Notes: generated by a model from the sequence alone, not told the origin. A stretch of DNA of 64,000 nucleotides from an uncultured Bradyrhizobium sp. (GCF_936928535.1 NZ_CAKZHY010000091.1:1-64000); one strand, 5' to 3'. Positions 26,988 through 36,855 are shown, counted from the first letter of the stretch. Numbers and translations: made by a program.

Positions 26988-27851
26988 TTACGCGGGAAGT
27001 CCCCCGAACCAGGCGCCGAAATAGCCGGCATAGAGGGCCGGCATCTCCAGATTCATCGAATGTCCGATGCGGGGCACGATGACGAGCCGGCAGTCCGGCA
27101 TCGCTTCAGCCATGGCGCGAAGATCGGCCGGCGGAATCCAGCCATCCCATTCGCCCCACAGCACCAGATGAGGATGGTCGAGCTCCTTCATGCGGCGCTC
27201 CAACTCGCGGCTTTCTTTCTCCCGCGTCAGATTGACCGGCGTCCCAATCCAGATTCCCTCCGACACGCTAAAGGTCTGGTCGACGATGCGGTCGAACAAT
27301 GTCCGGATCTCTCCCACCCCTTCGCGGAATCGCGGGGTGGCATTTGGTGCCATGCTCTCGGGCACGAACAGCGAGGAGGCCGCCGTGGCCATGATCGTCC
27401 GCGTCAACTGCTTGCTCGCCATCATCGCGCGAAACAGGCCGATCTGGTCGTCATTGAAGGCCATTCCGAGCGGTGTGACCGGGTCGAGGGCGAACACGCG
27501 GCCGAAGCGCTGGGGCTGTGCCAGCAGCATGCGCGCGGCGATGATACCGCCGGTCGAGTGCGTGGCGAGGTGGCAGTAGCCGATCTCAAGCGTATCGAGC
27601 GCGGCGAGCATGTCTTCGGCGTGCTGCTGCATCGAGTAATTGGCGTAGTCTGCCGTCGGCTTCGGCCGATCGCTGTCGCCGCAACCGCGCCAGTCGATGC
27701 CAATCACGCGAAGGCCCGATGGAAAAAGGGGCGCCGCGAGCTCGATCCAGTCCTTGCTGGCGAGATTGCCGTGGATGAAGACGACAGTGACATCGCCCTC
27801 TCCCCAACTCCGCCAGCCCAGCTGCATCTCACCCGCCTGCACCCTGGCCAT
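26988..27851 (-). CDS. Alpha/beta hydrolase
   Basis: 287 aa, no signal peptide. The nucleophile elbow is ATHSTGG (Ser near residue 106), the oxyanion segment FIHGNLAS, the acid Asp in LWGEWDGWIPP and the His in PRIGHSMNLE. Sequence alone does not set the substrate; esterase, lipase or PHB-oligomer hydrolase are all possible. It is eight bases downstream of the large secreted hydrolase and just before the phasin gene, so these three are one transcript. Confidence 0.82.
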   Translation of the reverse strand: MARVQAGEMQLGWRSWGEGDVTVVFIHGNLASKDWIELAAPLFPSGLRVIGIDWRGCGDSDRPKPTADYANYSMQQHAEDMLAALDTLEIGYCHLATHSTGGIIAARMLLAQPQRFGRVFALDPVTPLGMAFNDDQIGLFRAMMASKQLTRTIMATAASSLFVPESMAPNATPRFREGVGEIRTLFDRIVDQTFSVSEGIWIGTPVNLTREKESRELERRMKELDHPHLVLWGEWDGWIPPADLRAMAEAMPDCRLVIVPRIGHSMNLEMPALYAGYFGAWFGGLPA

Positions 27852-27859
27852 GCGCGGTC

Positions 27860-30367
27860 CTATTTGTTGAGGCCGGCCGTGGGCGCCGCCCCCGGTGGGG
27901 TCGGCGCCACCGGCAGCGCCGAAACCACGGCGCCCCTGATCATGCGGTCGATGCCCTGCGGCGACGAGGTGTCGACGATGCCCCGGGTCACGAAATCCAC
28001 GACGTCAGCCGAATACTCGACCGGATTGTCGGTGTGGACGAAGTGACCCGTCTCCGGATAGATTTTAAGCATCGGCCGGTTGCCGGCATTGGTCATCCGC
28101 GTCATGAACGGCGAGATCACGTCGCGGCCGAGATCCGTCAACCCGTTGAATGCGGGCGTCGGGATGAAGGGCTCCTTGTCACCGAACGCCAGGAAGATCG
28201 GCGCCTTGATCTGGGTAACCCCTTCATAAAGGTTCTTCGGGTCATCCTGCTGAAGCTCCGATCCGATCGTGTAGATGTCGTAAATGAAGACGTTGCACCA
28301 CTGATCGAGCTCCTTGGGGCTGCCTTTGATGAGCCCGACGCGCTGCTCGGTGTGGAACCGGGCATACTCGCTGTCGCTGAAGAAGTAACCGCTCTTCGAG
28401 GCCGAGACCGCGCCGGTGTTCGGGTCCCGCTTCTTGAAGTAGAAGAAATCGCGGACGCTCTGTTCGTCACGCGCCTTCTCCGCGGCGAGGATGCCGGTCT
28501 GGTCCCAGGTCGCCTTCCACTTGTCGAAGTCATGGTCGAAGGCCGGATCGAACAGCTTTGCCTTCTTGTCCTTCGCGATCGTGATCTCGCGCGGATATTC
28601 TTCGAGGCCCGACGGCGCCTCGAGCGCAAGGCCCTGCACCGCATCCGGCCAGGTCAGCGCGTAGCCCATCACGAACTGGCCGCCGAGCGAGTGGCCGAGA
28701 TAATAAGCCTTCGTCACCCCCAGCTGGTTGACGACGAGATCATAGATCACCTCGCGCATGTCCTGCATGGTGCGCGCCGGGCTCTTGTCGAGGTTGCCGG
28801 GGCCGGACATGCCGTAGTGCGGCAGGTCAGGCACGATCACGCGCAAGCCGCTGCGCAGTGCATACTGCATGATGTTGCCGTAGTGCCCGCCGAACGCGCC
28901 CTTGCCGTGGATGATGACGAGCACCTTCGGGTCCTTGTCGGTGCCGTTGTATTCGTCCATGTAGCCGATCTGCCACGTCTTGCCGCTCTTCTCCTTGGCG
29001 TTCGCGAACTTGACCGGATAGGGATAGGTCACAAAGTCCGTCCAGAACGACTTCTTGGGATCGATGTCGGCGGCGACGCCAGGCACGCGATAGTTCTTGT
29101 CGACGAACTTCTGCGCGCGATCGAGGCTCGCCACGTCGTCCATGAAGCCGACGAATTTCGGATCGTTCTTGCGATCGTTGATGATCGGGAAAACGCCGTA
29201 ATGGGCGACCGGACTTTCCTCTGCGATGAGGTCCGCACCGGGCACGCGATCGACGGCCTGCTGGGCAAGCTTGAAGTTGAGCCACTGGTCATTGGTGATG
29301 TGCATCACCAGCGTGCGCGCGCGGATGCGGCCGAGATAGGGATTGATATTATGAATCTCGCCGACCCTGTTGCGCCAGACGAGGTCAACCGCGTCGTAGA
29401 GCTTGGCACGGTTAGTGACGCCGAGACCGGCCTTCTCATTCGGCGGATCCCAATAGAAAATCTCCGGCTGGACTGCGTTCCAGTTCTGGGTCGTACGGAA
29501 ACCAAAATCATAACCGGTCATGCCCAGGATCGACCAGCCGAACGCGACGCCCGGCACTGGATGCTTCTCCTTGGGCAGCTTGTAATAGTCGCCCTTGGTC
29601 GCCTGCCAAACCGGATCGGACTCGATTGCGGCCGTCATCATCTGGAAGGTCCAGTTGCCAACGGGGTCCTCGCTGTCCGATTGCGTCGTGCCGCCGATCG
29701 GCATCAGCGCATTGACGTATTCTGGATGCATCACGCCCCAGACATAGGTCTGGGTGCCGCCCATCGAGACACCTGCCACCAACGCCACGCGCGCAACTTT
29801 CAACTCGTCACGCAGCAGGCGGTAATTCGCTTGCACCATGTCGTAGTAGCTGTATTGCGGAAACTTGATGCCAAGCCCGTCCGAAGGCTTGCTGGCACCC
29901 CAGGTGCCCAGCGGATCGACCATGATGACGTAATAGCGGTCGGTGTCGATCGGTCGGCCAGGGCCGATGATCGGGACGCCGCCCGATAGCGCAGCGCCCT
30001 TGACCCACTGCTCGTACATGTCAGTGGAATCGCCGGAGTAGTAGGAGTTGATCACGACAGCATTGGTGATCTCGCCGGCTGAATTTCGCCGAGCGTTGCC
30101 GATCGCGATGTAGGCGGTTCGCAGCTTGCCAGCACCAAGCGATTCCAGCGTGACCCCGCCTTCGCCGCCGTTCTCCCATTTGGAAGGATTGTCGAGATCA
30201 TACTTGCCACCGAGACGGAAGTTCGCGACCTCATAGGTCTTCTTGAGACCGTCATGCTGCATCTGCGATGAGCGGCGCGTGAACGGCTGGGCCATCGCAA
30301 GCGCAGTGCCGACGAGCAGCAAAATGAGGCTGACTAAGCAACGCTTGAGCATGCTTGTCGCGGTCAT
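27860..30367 (-). CDS. Secreted protein with two tandem alpha/beta hydrolase domains
   Basis: 835 aa with a signal peptide (residues 1-~28, ending TALAMAQP). The first domain (~50-430) resembles the homoserine acetyltransferase-type fold, with nucleophile in VAGVSMGGTQT, acid near HITNDQWLN and His in SPVAHYG. The second (~480-800) has its own elbow LGHSLGGQF, acid AFGDKEPF and His in ETGHFVH. The ending is Pro/Ala-rich. Each domain seems complete, so this is a fusion, not a duplication remnant. It heads the hydrolase-phasin transcript; a FixK/FNR-type box is centred 65 bases before its ATG. Confidence 0.8.
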   Translation of the reverse strand: MTATSMLKRCLVSLILLLVGTALAMAQPFTRRSSQMQHDGLKKTYEVANFRLGGKYDLDNPSKWENGGEGGVTLESLGAGKLRTAYIAIGNARRNSAGEITNAVVINSYYSGDSTDMYEQWVKGAALSGGVPIIGPGRPIDTDRYYVIMVDPLGTWGASKPSDGLGIKFPQYSYYDMVQANYRLLRDELKVARVALVAGVSMGGTQTYVWGVMHPEYVNALMPIGGTTQSDSEDPVGNWTFQMMTAAIESDPVWQATKGDYYKLPKEKHPVPGVAFGWSILGMTGYDFGFRTTQNWNAVQPEIFYWDPPNEKAGLGVTNRAKLYDAVDLVWRNRVGEIHNINPYLGRIRARTLVMHITNDQWLNFKLAQQAVDRVPGADLIAEESPVAHYGVFPIINDRKNDPKFVGFMDDVASLDRAQKFVDKNYRVPGVAADIDPKKSFWTDFVTYPYPVKFANAKEKSGKTWQIGYMDEYNGTDKDPKVLVIIHGKGAFGGHYGNIMQYALRSGLRVIVPDLPHYGMSGPGNLDKSPARTMQDMREVIYDLVVNQLGVTKAYYLGHSLGGQFVMGYALTWPDAVQGLALEAPSGLEEYPREITIAKDKKAKLFDPAFDHDFDKWKATWDQTGILAAEKARDEQSVRDFFYFKKRDPNTGAVSASKSGYFFSDSEYARFHTEQRVGLIKGSPKELDQWCNVFIYDIYTIGSELQQDDPKNLYEGVTQIKAPIFLAFGDKEPFIPTPAFNGLTDLGRDVISPFMTRMTNAGNRPMLKIYPETGHFVHTDNPVEYSADVVDFVTRGIVDTSSPQGIDRMIRGAVVSALPVAPTPPGAAPTAGLNK

Positions 30368-30425
30368 GACAATATTCCTCCCGAGCGATGTTTTGCGAAC
30401 GCTAGGCCGGCCCTCATGCCAAGGA

Positions 30426-30439
30426 TTGATTTAGCTCAA
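30426..30439. promoter_or_regulatory. FixK/FNR-type box TTGATTTAGCTCAA
   Basis: Core TTGA-N6-TCAA with one mismatch to TTGAT-N4-ATCAA. Its centre lies 65-66 bases from both divergent start codons (30367 minus, 30499 plus). Activation at -41.5 would give leaders of about 24 bases either way. Confidence 0.6.
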
Positions 30440-30498
30440 TGGATTGCTCACGTCGGCGTTGAGGATCTCAGCCATCATCACGCCAGCCGGTCCCCGCG

Positions 30499-31425
30499 AT
30501 GCCCTTTCTCAATCATGGCTCCTACCGCATCCGCTATGAGCTGGACGGGCCGGCAGGTGGGCCCGCCTATGTGCTGGTCAACGGCCTCACGCAATATTCG
30601 GAGTTATGGGGCGCGTATCGCGATGCGCTGATCGCGCGTCGCTTCCGCGTCGCAACGTTCGATCTGCTCGGCCAGGGCGTCTCCGATAAGCCAGCGCTGT
30701 TCATCAACCAGGATGACCACGTCGCCGTGCTGCATCGGCTGATCGGCGAACTCGGTGACGGCCCGATCTTTCTCAGCGGTATCAGCTTCGGCGGCCTGAT
30801 AGCGCTTCGCTATGCCATCGAGCACGGCGCGCGGCTGTCGGGACTTGTGCCGATGAGCTGCTTTGCCGAGCTGTCCCCGCAGCTGCTGCTGATCGGCAAT
30901 GCCTTGCGTACGGGACTGACCCTCGGAGGCACCAGCTACCTCCAGGACCTGCTGCTGCCGATGAACCTGTCCGACCAGTGGCTGAAACCGCTGCTGGACA
31001 AGCTCGACAGCGTCAAGCGCCAGGGCTGGCTGGTCAATGACGTCTATGCCCTGCAGAACCTGATGGAGTCCTTCCTCGACTTCAAGCCGCTGACGCCGCT
31101 TCTACCCTCTATCGCCATCCCGACCATGATTCTCAACGGCGAGTTCGACTTCCTCACGCCGCGCGCGCTGCACGAGACCTTGCGGGTCGAGATTCCCGAC
31201 AGCGCGCTTGTCATCATCCCCCGGGCCTATCACGCCTTCACGCTTGAAAAGGCGGAGCTGACCGCCGATCTCCTGGCACGCTTCGCCGAGGACGTGATGG
31301 CCGGCCGCTGGCAGGGCAACAAGCAGGTCCTCATCGCGCCGGAAGATCCCGGCGGGGCGTTGACGCCCTTCCCCGACGGTTACGACCATCTGCGCGCAAT
31401 CCCGGTGCAGAGGATGGCGACATGA
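30499..31425 (+). CDS. Alpha/beta hydrolase
   Basis: 308 aa, cytosolic by appearance. The nucleophile elbow is LSGISFGGL (Ser near residue 95), the acid Asp in LNGEFDFLTP and the His in PRAYHAFTLE. It begins MPFLNHGSYRIRYELDGPAG as in many small esterase or PHB-related hydrolases. It starts a plus-strand group: the next gene overlaps by four bases (ATGA). A FixK/FNR-type box is centred 66 bases before the start codon. Confidence 0.82.
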   Translation: MPFLNHGSYRIRYELDGPAGGPAYVLVNGLTQYSELWGAYRDALIARRFRVATFDLLGQGVSDKPALFINQDDHVAVLHRLIGELGDGPIFLSGISFGGLIALRYAIEHGARLSGLVPMSCFAELSPQLLLIGNALRTGLTLGGTSYLQDLLLPMNLSDQWLKPLLDKLDSVKRQGWLVNDVYALQNLMESFLDFKPLTPLLPSIAIPTMILNGEFDFLTPRALHETLRVEIPDSALVIIPRAYHAFTLEKAELTADLLARFAEDVMAGRWQGNKQVLIAPEDPGGALTPFPDGYDHLRAIPVQRMAT

Positions 31426-32030
31426 GCGCATTTTTTGGCCCGGTGGAGGTCGATGGCCGCGTGCCGCCCCGCCAGCAGACACGAGTCGCAGCGTTCCTCG
31501 TCTCGGCCCATGGCGCGCTGGCACGGCAATTCGGATTCGCCCTTCCGGCGACATTCGATGCGGCATGGCAGACGGAATTGAATGCGCAGTTCTATCGCGA
31601 GAGCGAGATCGTCTCGCTGCTGACGCGTGCCACGGCGTGGATCCCGGATTTCGCGCTTGCATCCATGGCTGCGTCCTGGGAGATGGCCTGGCTCCCCGCC
31701 CCCATCGACGGCATCGCCGATCACGGCCATGGACAAGCGATTCATCTCGCGATCCTCGCTCATGCCGTGCACGCCGCAATACGGCCGGCCGCGCTACTGC
31801 CGATGGAGGCCAACGCGGATGATCCCTTCGCATTTGCGCTGCGCCGGATCGAGTTCGAGAGCAGCCGGCTGTTGCAGGCTCAAATCCTGTTTCTGAAAGG
31901 GCCCGATCTCGTTCCTTTCCGGGATGCCGTAAGCGCGGCGCTCGAGCAGCGGCATGGAGAGGTGCGACAGCTCTGGCGCGAAGTCCTTGGCAGCATCGGC
32001 ATCTCGGTCGCGAACGACACGAAGCCTTGA
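31422..32030 (+). CDS. Protein of unknown function, translationally coupled to hydrolase
   Basis: 202 aa, starting inside the hydrolase stop (ATGA overlap). The sequence is Ala/Leu-rich and mostly helical, with a His-containing stretch (DGIADHGHGQAIHLAILAHA) that could hold a metal or active site. No signal peptide, membrane segment or known domain is recognised. The tight coupling suggests it works with the hydrolase. Confidence 0.7.
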   Translation: MSAFFGPVEVDGRVPPRQQTRVAAFLVSAHGALARQFGFALPATFDAAWQTELNAQFYRESEIVSLLTRATAWIPDFALASMAASWEMAWLPAPIDGIADHGHGQAIHLAILAHAVHAAIRPAALLPMEANADDPFAFALRRIEFESSRLLQAQILFLKGPDLVPFRDAVSAALEQRHGEVRQLWREVLGSIGISVANDTKP

Positions 32031-32040
32031 CGCAGATCAA
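32027..32040. promoter_or_regulatory. FixK/FNR-type box TTGACGCAGATCAA
   Basis: Core TTGA-N6-TCAA with one change from TTGAT-N4-ATCAA. Its centre is 73 bases before the CoA-transferase ATG at 32107, and it overlaps the last codons of the preceding gene. It suggests the CoA-transferase/MaoC genes have their own low-oxygen promoter. Confidence 0.6.
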
Positions 32041-32106
32041 AAGCTGCAAGACCGCGCGCTCTCAAGATCCGTCCATCTCTCAAGTCTGCCGAGCGGAGTC
32101 CCGAAC

Positions 32107-32754
32107 ATGAAGGCCGTTTCCGTCGAAGAAGCCATTGGGTTGATTCCGGCCGGCGCCAGCATCATGGTCGGCGGCTTCATGGGCGTCGGCACGCCCGAGC
32201 GTCTGCTCGACGAGCTCGTGCGGCAAAACAAGACCGGCTTCTCGCTGATCTGCAACGATGCGGCGACACCCGGCAAGGGTGTCGGCAAGCTGTTCGACGC
32301 CGGGCAAGTCTCGAAGCTGACCGCGACCCATATCGGCCTCAACCCGAAGGCACAGCAGCAGATGCTGGGCAGCCAGATCGCGGTCGATCTCGTGCCTCAG
32401 GGTACCTTTGTCGAGCGCATCCGGGCCGGCGGTTGCGGCCTCGGCGGCGTGCTCACGCCGACCGGCGTCGGCACGCTCGTCGCGGAGGGCAAACGCCAGA
32501 TCGAGGTTGACGGCAAGCCGTTCCTGCTCGAGACCGCCATCCGCGCCCAGTTCGCGCTGGTCCACGCCTTCCTCGCCGACTATCTCGGCAATCTCACTTA
32601 CGTGCTGACCGCGCGCAATTTCAATCCGATCATGGCGATGGCGGCCGACACGGTGATTGTCTCGGCCGAGCACATCGTCCCCGTTGGCGTGATCGCGCCT
32701 GACCATGTCGTGACGCCGGGTCCGCTGGTCGATTACCTCATTACGAACGGGTGA
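32107..32754 (+). CDS. 3-oxoacid CoA-transferase subunit A
   Basis: 215 aa from ATG 32107. Family I CoA-transferase alpha chain: the Gly-rich ASIMVGGFMGVGTPERLLDE near the start and GGCGLGGVLTPTGVGT further in. With subunit B it moves CoA between succinyl- or acetyl-CoA and acetoacetate or another short acid. It is closest in style to AtoD/ScoA. Subunit B follows after four bases. Confidence 0.9.
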   Translation: MKAVSVEEAIGLIPAGASIMVGGFMGVGTPERLLDELVRQNKTGFSLICNDAATPGKGVGKLFDAGQVSKLTATHIGLNPKAQQQMLGSQIAVDLVPQGTFVERIRAGGCGLGGVLTPTGVGTLVAEGKRQIEVDGKPFLLETAIRAQFALVHAFLADYLGNLTYVLTARNFNPIMAMAADTVIVSAEHIVPVGVIAPDHVVTPGPLVDYLITNG

Positions 32755-32758
32755 GATT

Positions 32759-33409
32759 ATGGACCCGCAGATCATCATCGCACGGCGCGTCGCCAAGGAA
32801 TTGAAAAGCGGCAACCTCGTCAATCTCGGCATCGGTATCCCGACGCTGGTCGCGAACTACGTGCCGTCAGATCTCAAGGTGTTCTTCCAGTCCGAGAACG
32901 GCCTGATCGGCACCGGTCCGATCCCGGAGCAAGGCATGTCGCATCCGCTGCTGACCGATGCCGGCGGCCGGCCGATCAGCGCGCTACCGGGGGCGGCGAC
33001 CTTCGACAGCGCGATGTCGTTCGGGCTGATCCGCGGCGGCCATGTCGACGTCACGGTGCTCGGGGGCTTGCAGGTGGATGCGCAGGGGCATCTCGCCAAC
33101 TGGATGATCCCCGGCAAGATGGTGCCGGGCATGGGCGGCGCGATGGACCTCGTCAGCGGCGCCAAGCGTGTCATCGTCGCCATGCAGCACGCCGCCAAGG
33201 GAAAGTCGAAGATCGTCCCCAAATGCACCCTGCCCCTGACTTCGGCGCGGCCGGTGAGCCTCGTCGTGACAGATATGGCCGTGATTGGCTTTCCCGACGG
33301 CAAGGCGACGCTGCTGGAGACCGCCCCCGGCGTCAGCGTCGGCGAGGTCTTGGCGGTCACGGAAGCCGAGCTCGCCGTCCCCGATCAAGTCCCTGAAATG
33401 AAGCTCTGA
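32759..33409 (+). CDS. 3-oxoacid CoA-transferase subunit B
   Basis: 216 aa. The catalytic Glu is in the signature SENGLIGTGP near residue 45; the opening LVNLGIGIPTLVANYVP is typical of the beta chain (AtoA/ScoB). It forms the covalent glutamyl-CoA intermediate. With the A chain and the following MaoC gene it suits conversion of acetoacetate and acetoacetyl-CoA in polyhydroxybutyrate breakdown. Confidence 0.92.
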   Translation: MDPQIIIARRVAKELKSGNLVNLGIGIPTLVANYVPSDLKVFFQSENGLIGTGPIPEQGMSHPLLTDAGGRPISALPGAATFDSAMSFGLIRGGHVDVTVLGGLQVDAQGHLANWMIPGKMVPGMGGAMDLVSGAKRVIVAMQHAAKGKSKIVPKCTLPLTSARPVSLVVTDMAVIGFPDGKATLLETAPGVSVGEVLAVTEAELAVPDQVPEMKL

Positions 33410-33422
33410 CGAGGTAACGCCG

Positions 33423-33881
33423 ATGCGGGTGTTCAGCGACTTCAACGAGATCAAATCCGCCGTTGGGACCGAGATCGGGGTCAGCGACTGGGTCGAGGTG
33501 ACGCAGGAGCGCATCAACCAGTTTGCGGAGGCGACCTGCGACGAGCAGTGGATCCATGTCGACCAGGCGCGCGCCGCCAAGGAAATGCCCGGCGGCAAGA
33601 CCATCGCTCATGGCCTGTTGTCGCTCGCACTCGCGCCGCTCTTCATTCGCTCGGTGATCGGGCTGAAGGGCCTGCGCAACACGCTCAACTATGGCGCCGA
33701 CCGGATCAGATATCTCGCGCCGGTGCCGGCGGGTTCGAAGCTGCGCGGCCGCGTGACCGTTGCCGAAGCCGAGGACGTGCCGCCGGATGGCCTGCGCGTG
33801 AACTATCACCTCGTGATCGAGATCGAAGGCGGCAAGAAGCCAGCCTGCGTTGCCGAGCTGATCGCCTTGCACTATCGCTGA
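33423..33881 (+). CDS. MaoC-family (R)-specific enoyl-CoA hydratase
   Basis: 152 aa hot-dog fold protein. The hydratase-2 motif is seen with the catalytic Asp and His near DQARAAKEMPGGKTIAHGLL (residues ~43-63), and the common NYGADRIRYLAPVPAGSKLR follows. PhaJ-like enzymes interconvert crotonyl-CoA and (R)-3-hydroxybutyryl-CoA, the PHB monomer. It lies 13 bases after the CoA-transferase B gene and ends six bases from the convergent fabI. Confidence 0.87.
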   Translation: MRVFSDFNEIKSAVGTEIGVSDWVEVTQERINQFAEATCDEQWIHVDQARAAKEMPGGKTIAHGLLSLALAPLFIRSVIGLKGLRNTLNYGADRIRYLAPVPAGSKLRGRVTVAEAEDVPPDGLRVNYHLVIEIEGGKKPACVAELIALHYR

Positions 33882-33887
33882 GCAAGC

Positions 33888-34676
33888 TCAGTCGATGATG
33901 TGATATCCGCCGTCGATGTAGAGCACGCCGCCCGTGATCAGCTTGGCACCGTCCAGCGCCAGGAACGCGGTGGCGTTGCCGACATCGTCGATGCTGACGA
34001 GACTGCGCGAAGGCGCCTTGGACTGCGCCTTGTCCATGAGCTCGTCGAACTCAGGGATGCCTGACGCCGCACGGGTTGCCAGCGGGCCCGGCGAGATGGC
34101 ATGGACGCGGATCCCCTTCGGACCGAGCTCGGCGGCGATGTAGCGAACCGAGGCCTCGAGCGCGGCCTTGGCGACGCCCATCACGTTGTAGTTCTCCACC
34201 ACCATCTGGCTGCCGTAATAGGTCATCGTGAACAGCGTTCCGCCGTTCTTCATCAGGGGCTCGGCCAGATGCGCCATGCGCATGAACGACCAGCAGGAGA
34301 CGTCCATGGTCTTGAGAAAACCATCGCGGCCGACATCGACGACGCGACCGTGCAAGGCCTCCTTGGGGGAGAAAGCGATCGAATGAAGCAGGAAGTCGAG
34401 CTGCCCCCACTCGGATGCGATGCGGTCGAATACCGCTTCGGTCTGGCCTTCCACCATGACGTCGAGCGGCATGAAGATCGGCGCTTCCAGCGCCTGCGCC
34501 AGCGGCTCGACATGTTTCCTGGCACGGTCGTTCAGATAGGTCACCGCGAGATCGGCACCGAGCGCGCGAAACGCCCGCGCACAGCCCCAGGCGATCGACT
34601 GATCATTGGCGATCCCGACGATCAGGCCCTTCTTGCCCTTGAGGGCAACCTTGCTGTCAGGGAATACTGGAATCAT
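33888..34676 (-). CDS. fabI: Enoyl-[acyl-carrier-protein] reductase (NADH), FabI type
   Basis: 262 aa. The Rossmann start [15 protein letters not shown] is typical of FabI rather than FabG. The catalytic pair is YNVMGVAK (Tyr-x6-Lys), with a second upstream Tyr in MTYYGSQ. It reduces trans-2-enoyl-ACP with NADH. It overlaps ackA by four bases, an unusual partnership. This may be an extra copy used in the storage or acetate cluster; a housekeeping copy could lie elsewhere. Confidence 0.9.
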   Translation of the reverse strand: MIPVFPDSKVALKGKKGLIVGIANDQSIAWGCARAFRALGADLAVTYLNDRARKHVEPLAQALEAPIFMPLDVMVEGQTEAVFDRIASEWGQLDFLLHSIAFSPKEALHGRVVDVGRDGFLKTMDVSCWSFMRMAHLAEPLMKNGGTLFTMTYYGSQMVVENYNVMGVAKAALEASVRYIAAELGPKGIRVHAISPGPLATRAASGIPEFDELMDKAQSKAPSRSLVSIDDVGNATAFLALDGAKLITGGVLYIDGGYHIID

Positions 34677-35887
34677 GACACCCTCTCAGGTCTTGTGTTG
34701 GTCGGCTGACCATTCATCAGAAGCGACAGCGTGTGCTGCGCGATCATCAATTCCTCGTCCGTCGGTACGACGTAGACCGGGATCTTGCTGTCGGCGCGCG
34801 AGATCAGCTGCGCATGGCGCGCGTTCTCACCGGCATCGAGGGTGACACCGAGCCATCCAAGCTGCTCGCTTATGCGTGCGCGGATCGAGGCCGAGTTCTC
34901 GCCAATGCCCGCGGTGAAGACGAAGGCATCCAGACCCTGCAAGGCCGCTGCCAGCATGCCGGCGTTGAGCCCGATGCGGTACACGAAATAGTCGATCGCG
35001 AGCCGCGCATGCGGATCGCTACTGGCTTCCAGCTCGCGCATGTCATTGCTGATGCCGGAAAGCCCTTTCAGGCCGCAATCGCGGTAGAGGAAGTCCTGCA
35101 CCTTTGCCGCCGGCATGCCCTTCTCGGAGATGAGATACAGCACCACGCCGGGATCGATCTGGCCCGGCCGCGTTCCCATCGGCAGCCCGTCGAGTGCGGT
35201 AAAGCCCATGGTGCTCTCGACGCTGCGCCCGTCCCTGATCGCGCACATCGAGGCGCCGCTGCCGAGATGTGCAACGATGACCCTGCCCTTGGCGATCTCT
35301 GGCGCGACGCGAGGAAGCGTACGGGCGATATATTCGTAGGACAGGCCGTGAAAGCCGTAGCGCCTTACGCCCTCGGCATATAGCTGCTGCGGGATGGCAT
35401 AGTGATCGGCGACGAGGTCGTGCGTGCGATGAAACGCGGTGTCGAAGCACGCCACTTGCGGCAGCGCCGGAAAATTGGCCAGCAGCGAGCGGATCGGCGC
35501 GAGATTATGCGGCTGATGCAGCGGTGCCAGGCTGATAAAGCGTTCAAGACGGGTGACGACGCCGTGGTCGATCAGGACCGGCCGAACATAATCCGGCCCG
35601 CCATGCACAACGCGGTGGCCGACCGCGATCGGCGTGACCCTGATCTCCTCCCGCAACCAATCCCCGGCGACCGCCATGGCAGCAGGGACATCAGGCACGG
35701 TTTCAATTGGATAGGCGCGATCAGCCAACGGATCGCCGCTCGCACCGCTCGCGCGCAAGCGCGGGCGGCTGCCGATGCCGTCCATCTGTCCCTTGATCTG
35801 GCGGCGGAGCATGCCATCGCCCTCGGCGGAATAGACCTGAAACTTGACGCTGGAGGAGCCGGCGTTGACGACCAGGACCGTATCCAT
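34673..35887 (-). CDS. ackA: Acetate kinase
   Basis: 404 aa from ATG 35887; a GTG at 35896 inside the pta stop is the alternative (407 aa). The start [20 protein letters not shown] holds the first ASKHA phosphate motif; [18 protein letters not shown] and [13 protein letters not shown] are the other family signatures. It interconverts acetyl phosphate plus ADP with acetate plus ATP. Together with the upstream pta it allows substrate-level ATP formation from acetyl-CoA. Confidence 0.94.
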   Translation of the reverse strand: MDTVLVVNAGSSSVKFQVYSAEGDGMLRRQIKGQMDGIGSRPRLRASGASGDPLADRAYPIETVPDVPAAMAVAGDWLREEIRVTPIAVGHRVVHGGPDYVRPVLIDHGVVTRLERFISLAPLHQPHNLAPIRSLLANFPALPQVACFDTAFHRTHDLVADHYAIPQQLYAEGVRRYGFHGLSYEYIARTLPRVAPEIAKGRVIVAHLGSGASMCAIRDGRSVESTMGFTALDGLPMGTRPGQIDPGVVLYLISEKGMPAAKVQDFLYRDCGLKGLSGISNDMRELEASSDPHARLAIDYFVYRIGLNAGMLAAALQGLDAFVFTAGIGENSASIRARISEQLGWLGVTLDAGENARHAQLISRADSKIPVYVVPTDEELMIAQHTLSLLMNGQPTNTRPERVS

Positions 35888-35892
35888 GGCGA

Positions 35893-36855
35893 TCACGCCC
35901 CCACTGTCGGCGCCTGCTGGCGCCGGGCACGCGCATAGAGCGCGGCCACGGCGCAGGAGGCCATCCGCGCACGTGGCGAATCCGCACGCGACGTCAGGAC
36001 AACGGGTACGCGGGCGCCGAGCACGATGCCGGCTCCATCCGCCTTGGCAAAATAAGCAAGGTTCTTGGCCAGCATGTTGCCGGACTCAAGATCGGGAACC
36101 ACCAGAATCTGTGCGCGACCGGCCACCTCGGATGTGATGCCCTTGATCCGCGCGGCTTCCGGGTCGATGGCATTGTCGAACGCCAGTGGACCATCAAGCA
36201 CGCCGCCGGTGATCTGGCCGCGATCGGCCATCTTGCAGAGCGCGGCGGCTTCGATCGTCGATGGAATCTTCGAGGTTACCGTCTCCACTGCCGACAGGAT
36301 CGCCACTCGCGGCTTCGTACCGAAACCGGCCAGGTTGTACAGATCGATCGCGTTCTGGATGATGTCGCGCTTGGCATCGAGATCGGGGAAGATGTTGATC
36401 GCGGCATCCGTGACAAAAATGGTCTCGGCATAGGCCGGCACATCCATGACGAAGACGTGACTGATGCGCCTGTTGGTGCGCAGACCGCCAACCTTGGCGG
36501 TGACGGCGCGCATCAGTTCGTCGGTGTGCAGGCTGCCCTTCATCAACAGCTCGCCCTTGGCGGCGTGGATGAGCTCGACGCCCTTGGCGGCGGCATCGTC
36601 GCTGTGCGCGGCATCGACGATCTCGAAGGGGGATACATCGAGATCGAATTTCGCGGCGGTCTCCCTGATCTTCCGCTCCGGCCCGACCAGTATCGGCCGA
36701 ATGATGCCGGCACTGGCGCTGTCGACGGCGCCGCGCAGCGAGGTCTCGTCGCAGGGGTGTACAACCACGGTCGGCGTGGGCGGCGCGGCCTTCGCCGCCG
36801 CGATCAAGCGGTCATATTTGCTGCCGGATTGGGCTTGCGTCGTGTCGGCCGACAT
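35893..36855 (-). CDS. pta: Phosphate acetyl/butyryltransferase
   Basis: 320 aa. The PTA_PTB fold is clear ([20 protein letters not shown] near the start; [19 protein letters not shown] and [19 protein letters not shown] near the end). It forms acetyl phosphate from acetyl-CoA and phosphate. It is the short form without N-terminal DRTGG or MaoC domains, so preference for acetyl or butyryl is open; pairing with AckA rather than a butyrate kinase favours acetyl. Confidence 0.88.
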   Translation of the reverse strand: MSADTTQAQSGSKYDRLIAAAKAAPPTPTVVVHPCDETSLRGAVDSASAGIIRPILVGPERKIRETAAKFDLDVSPFEIVDAAHSDDAAAKGVELIHAAKGELLMKGSLHTDELMRAVTAKVGGLRTNRRISHVFVMDVPAYAETIFVTDAAINIFPDLDAKRDIIQNAIDLYNLAGFGTKPRVAILSAVETVTSKIPSTIEAAALCKMADRGQITGGVLDGPLAFDNAIDPEAARIKGITSEVAGRAQILVVPDLESGNMLAKNLAYFAKADGAGIVLGARVPVVLTSRADSPRARMASCAVAALYARARRQQAPTVGA

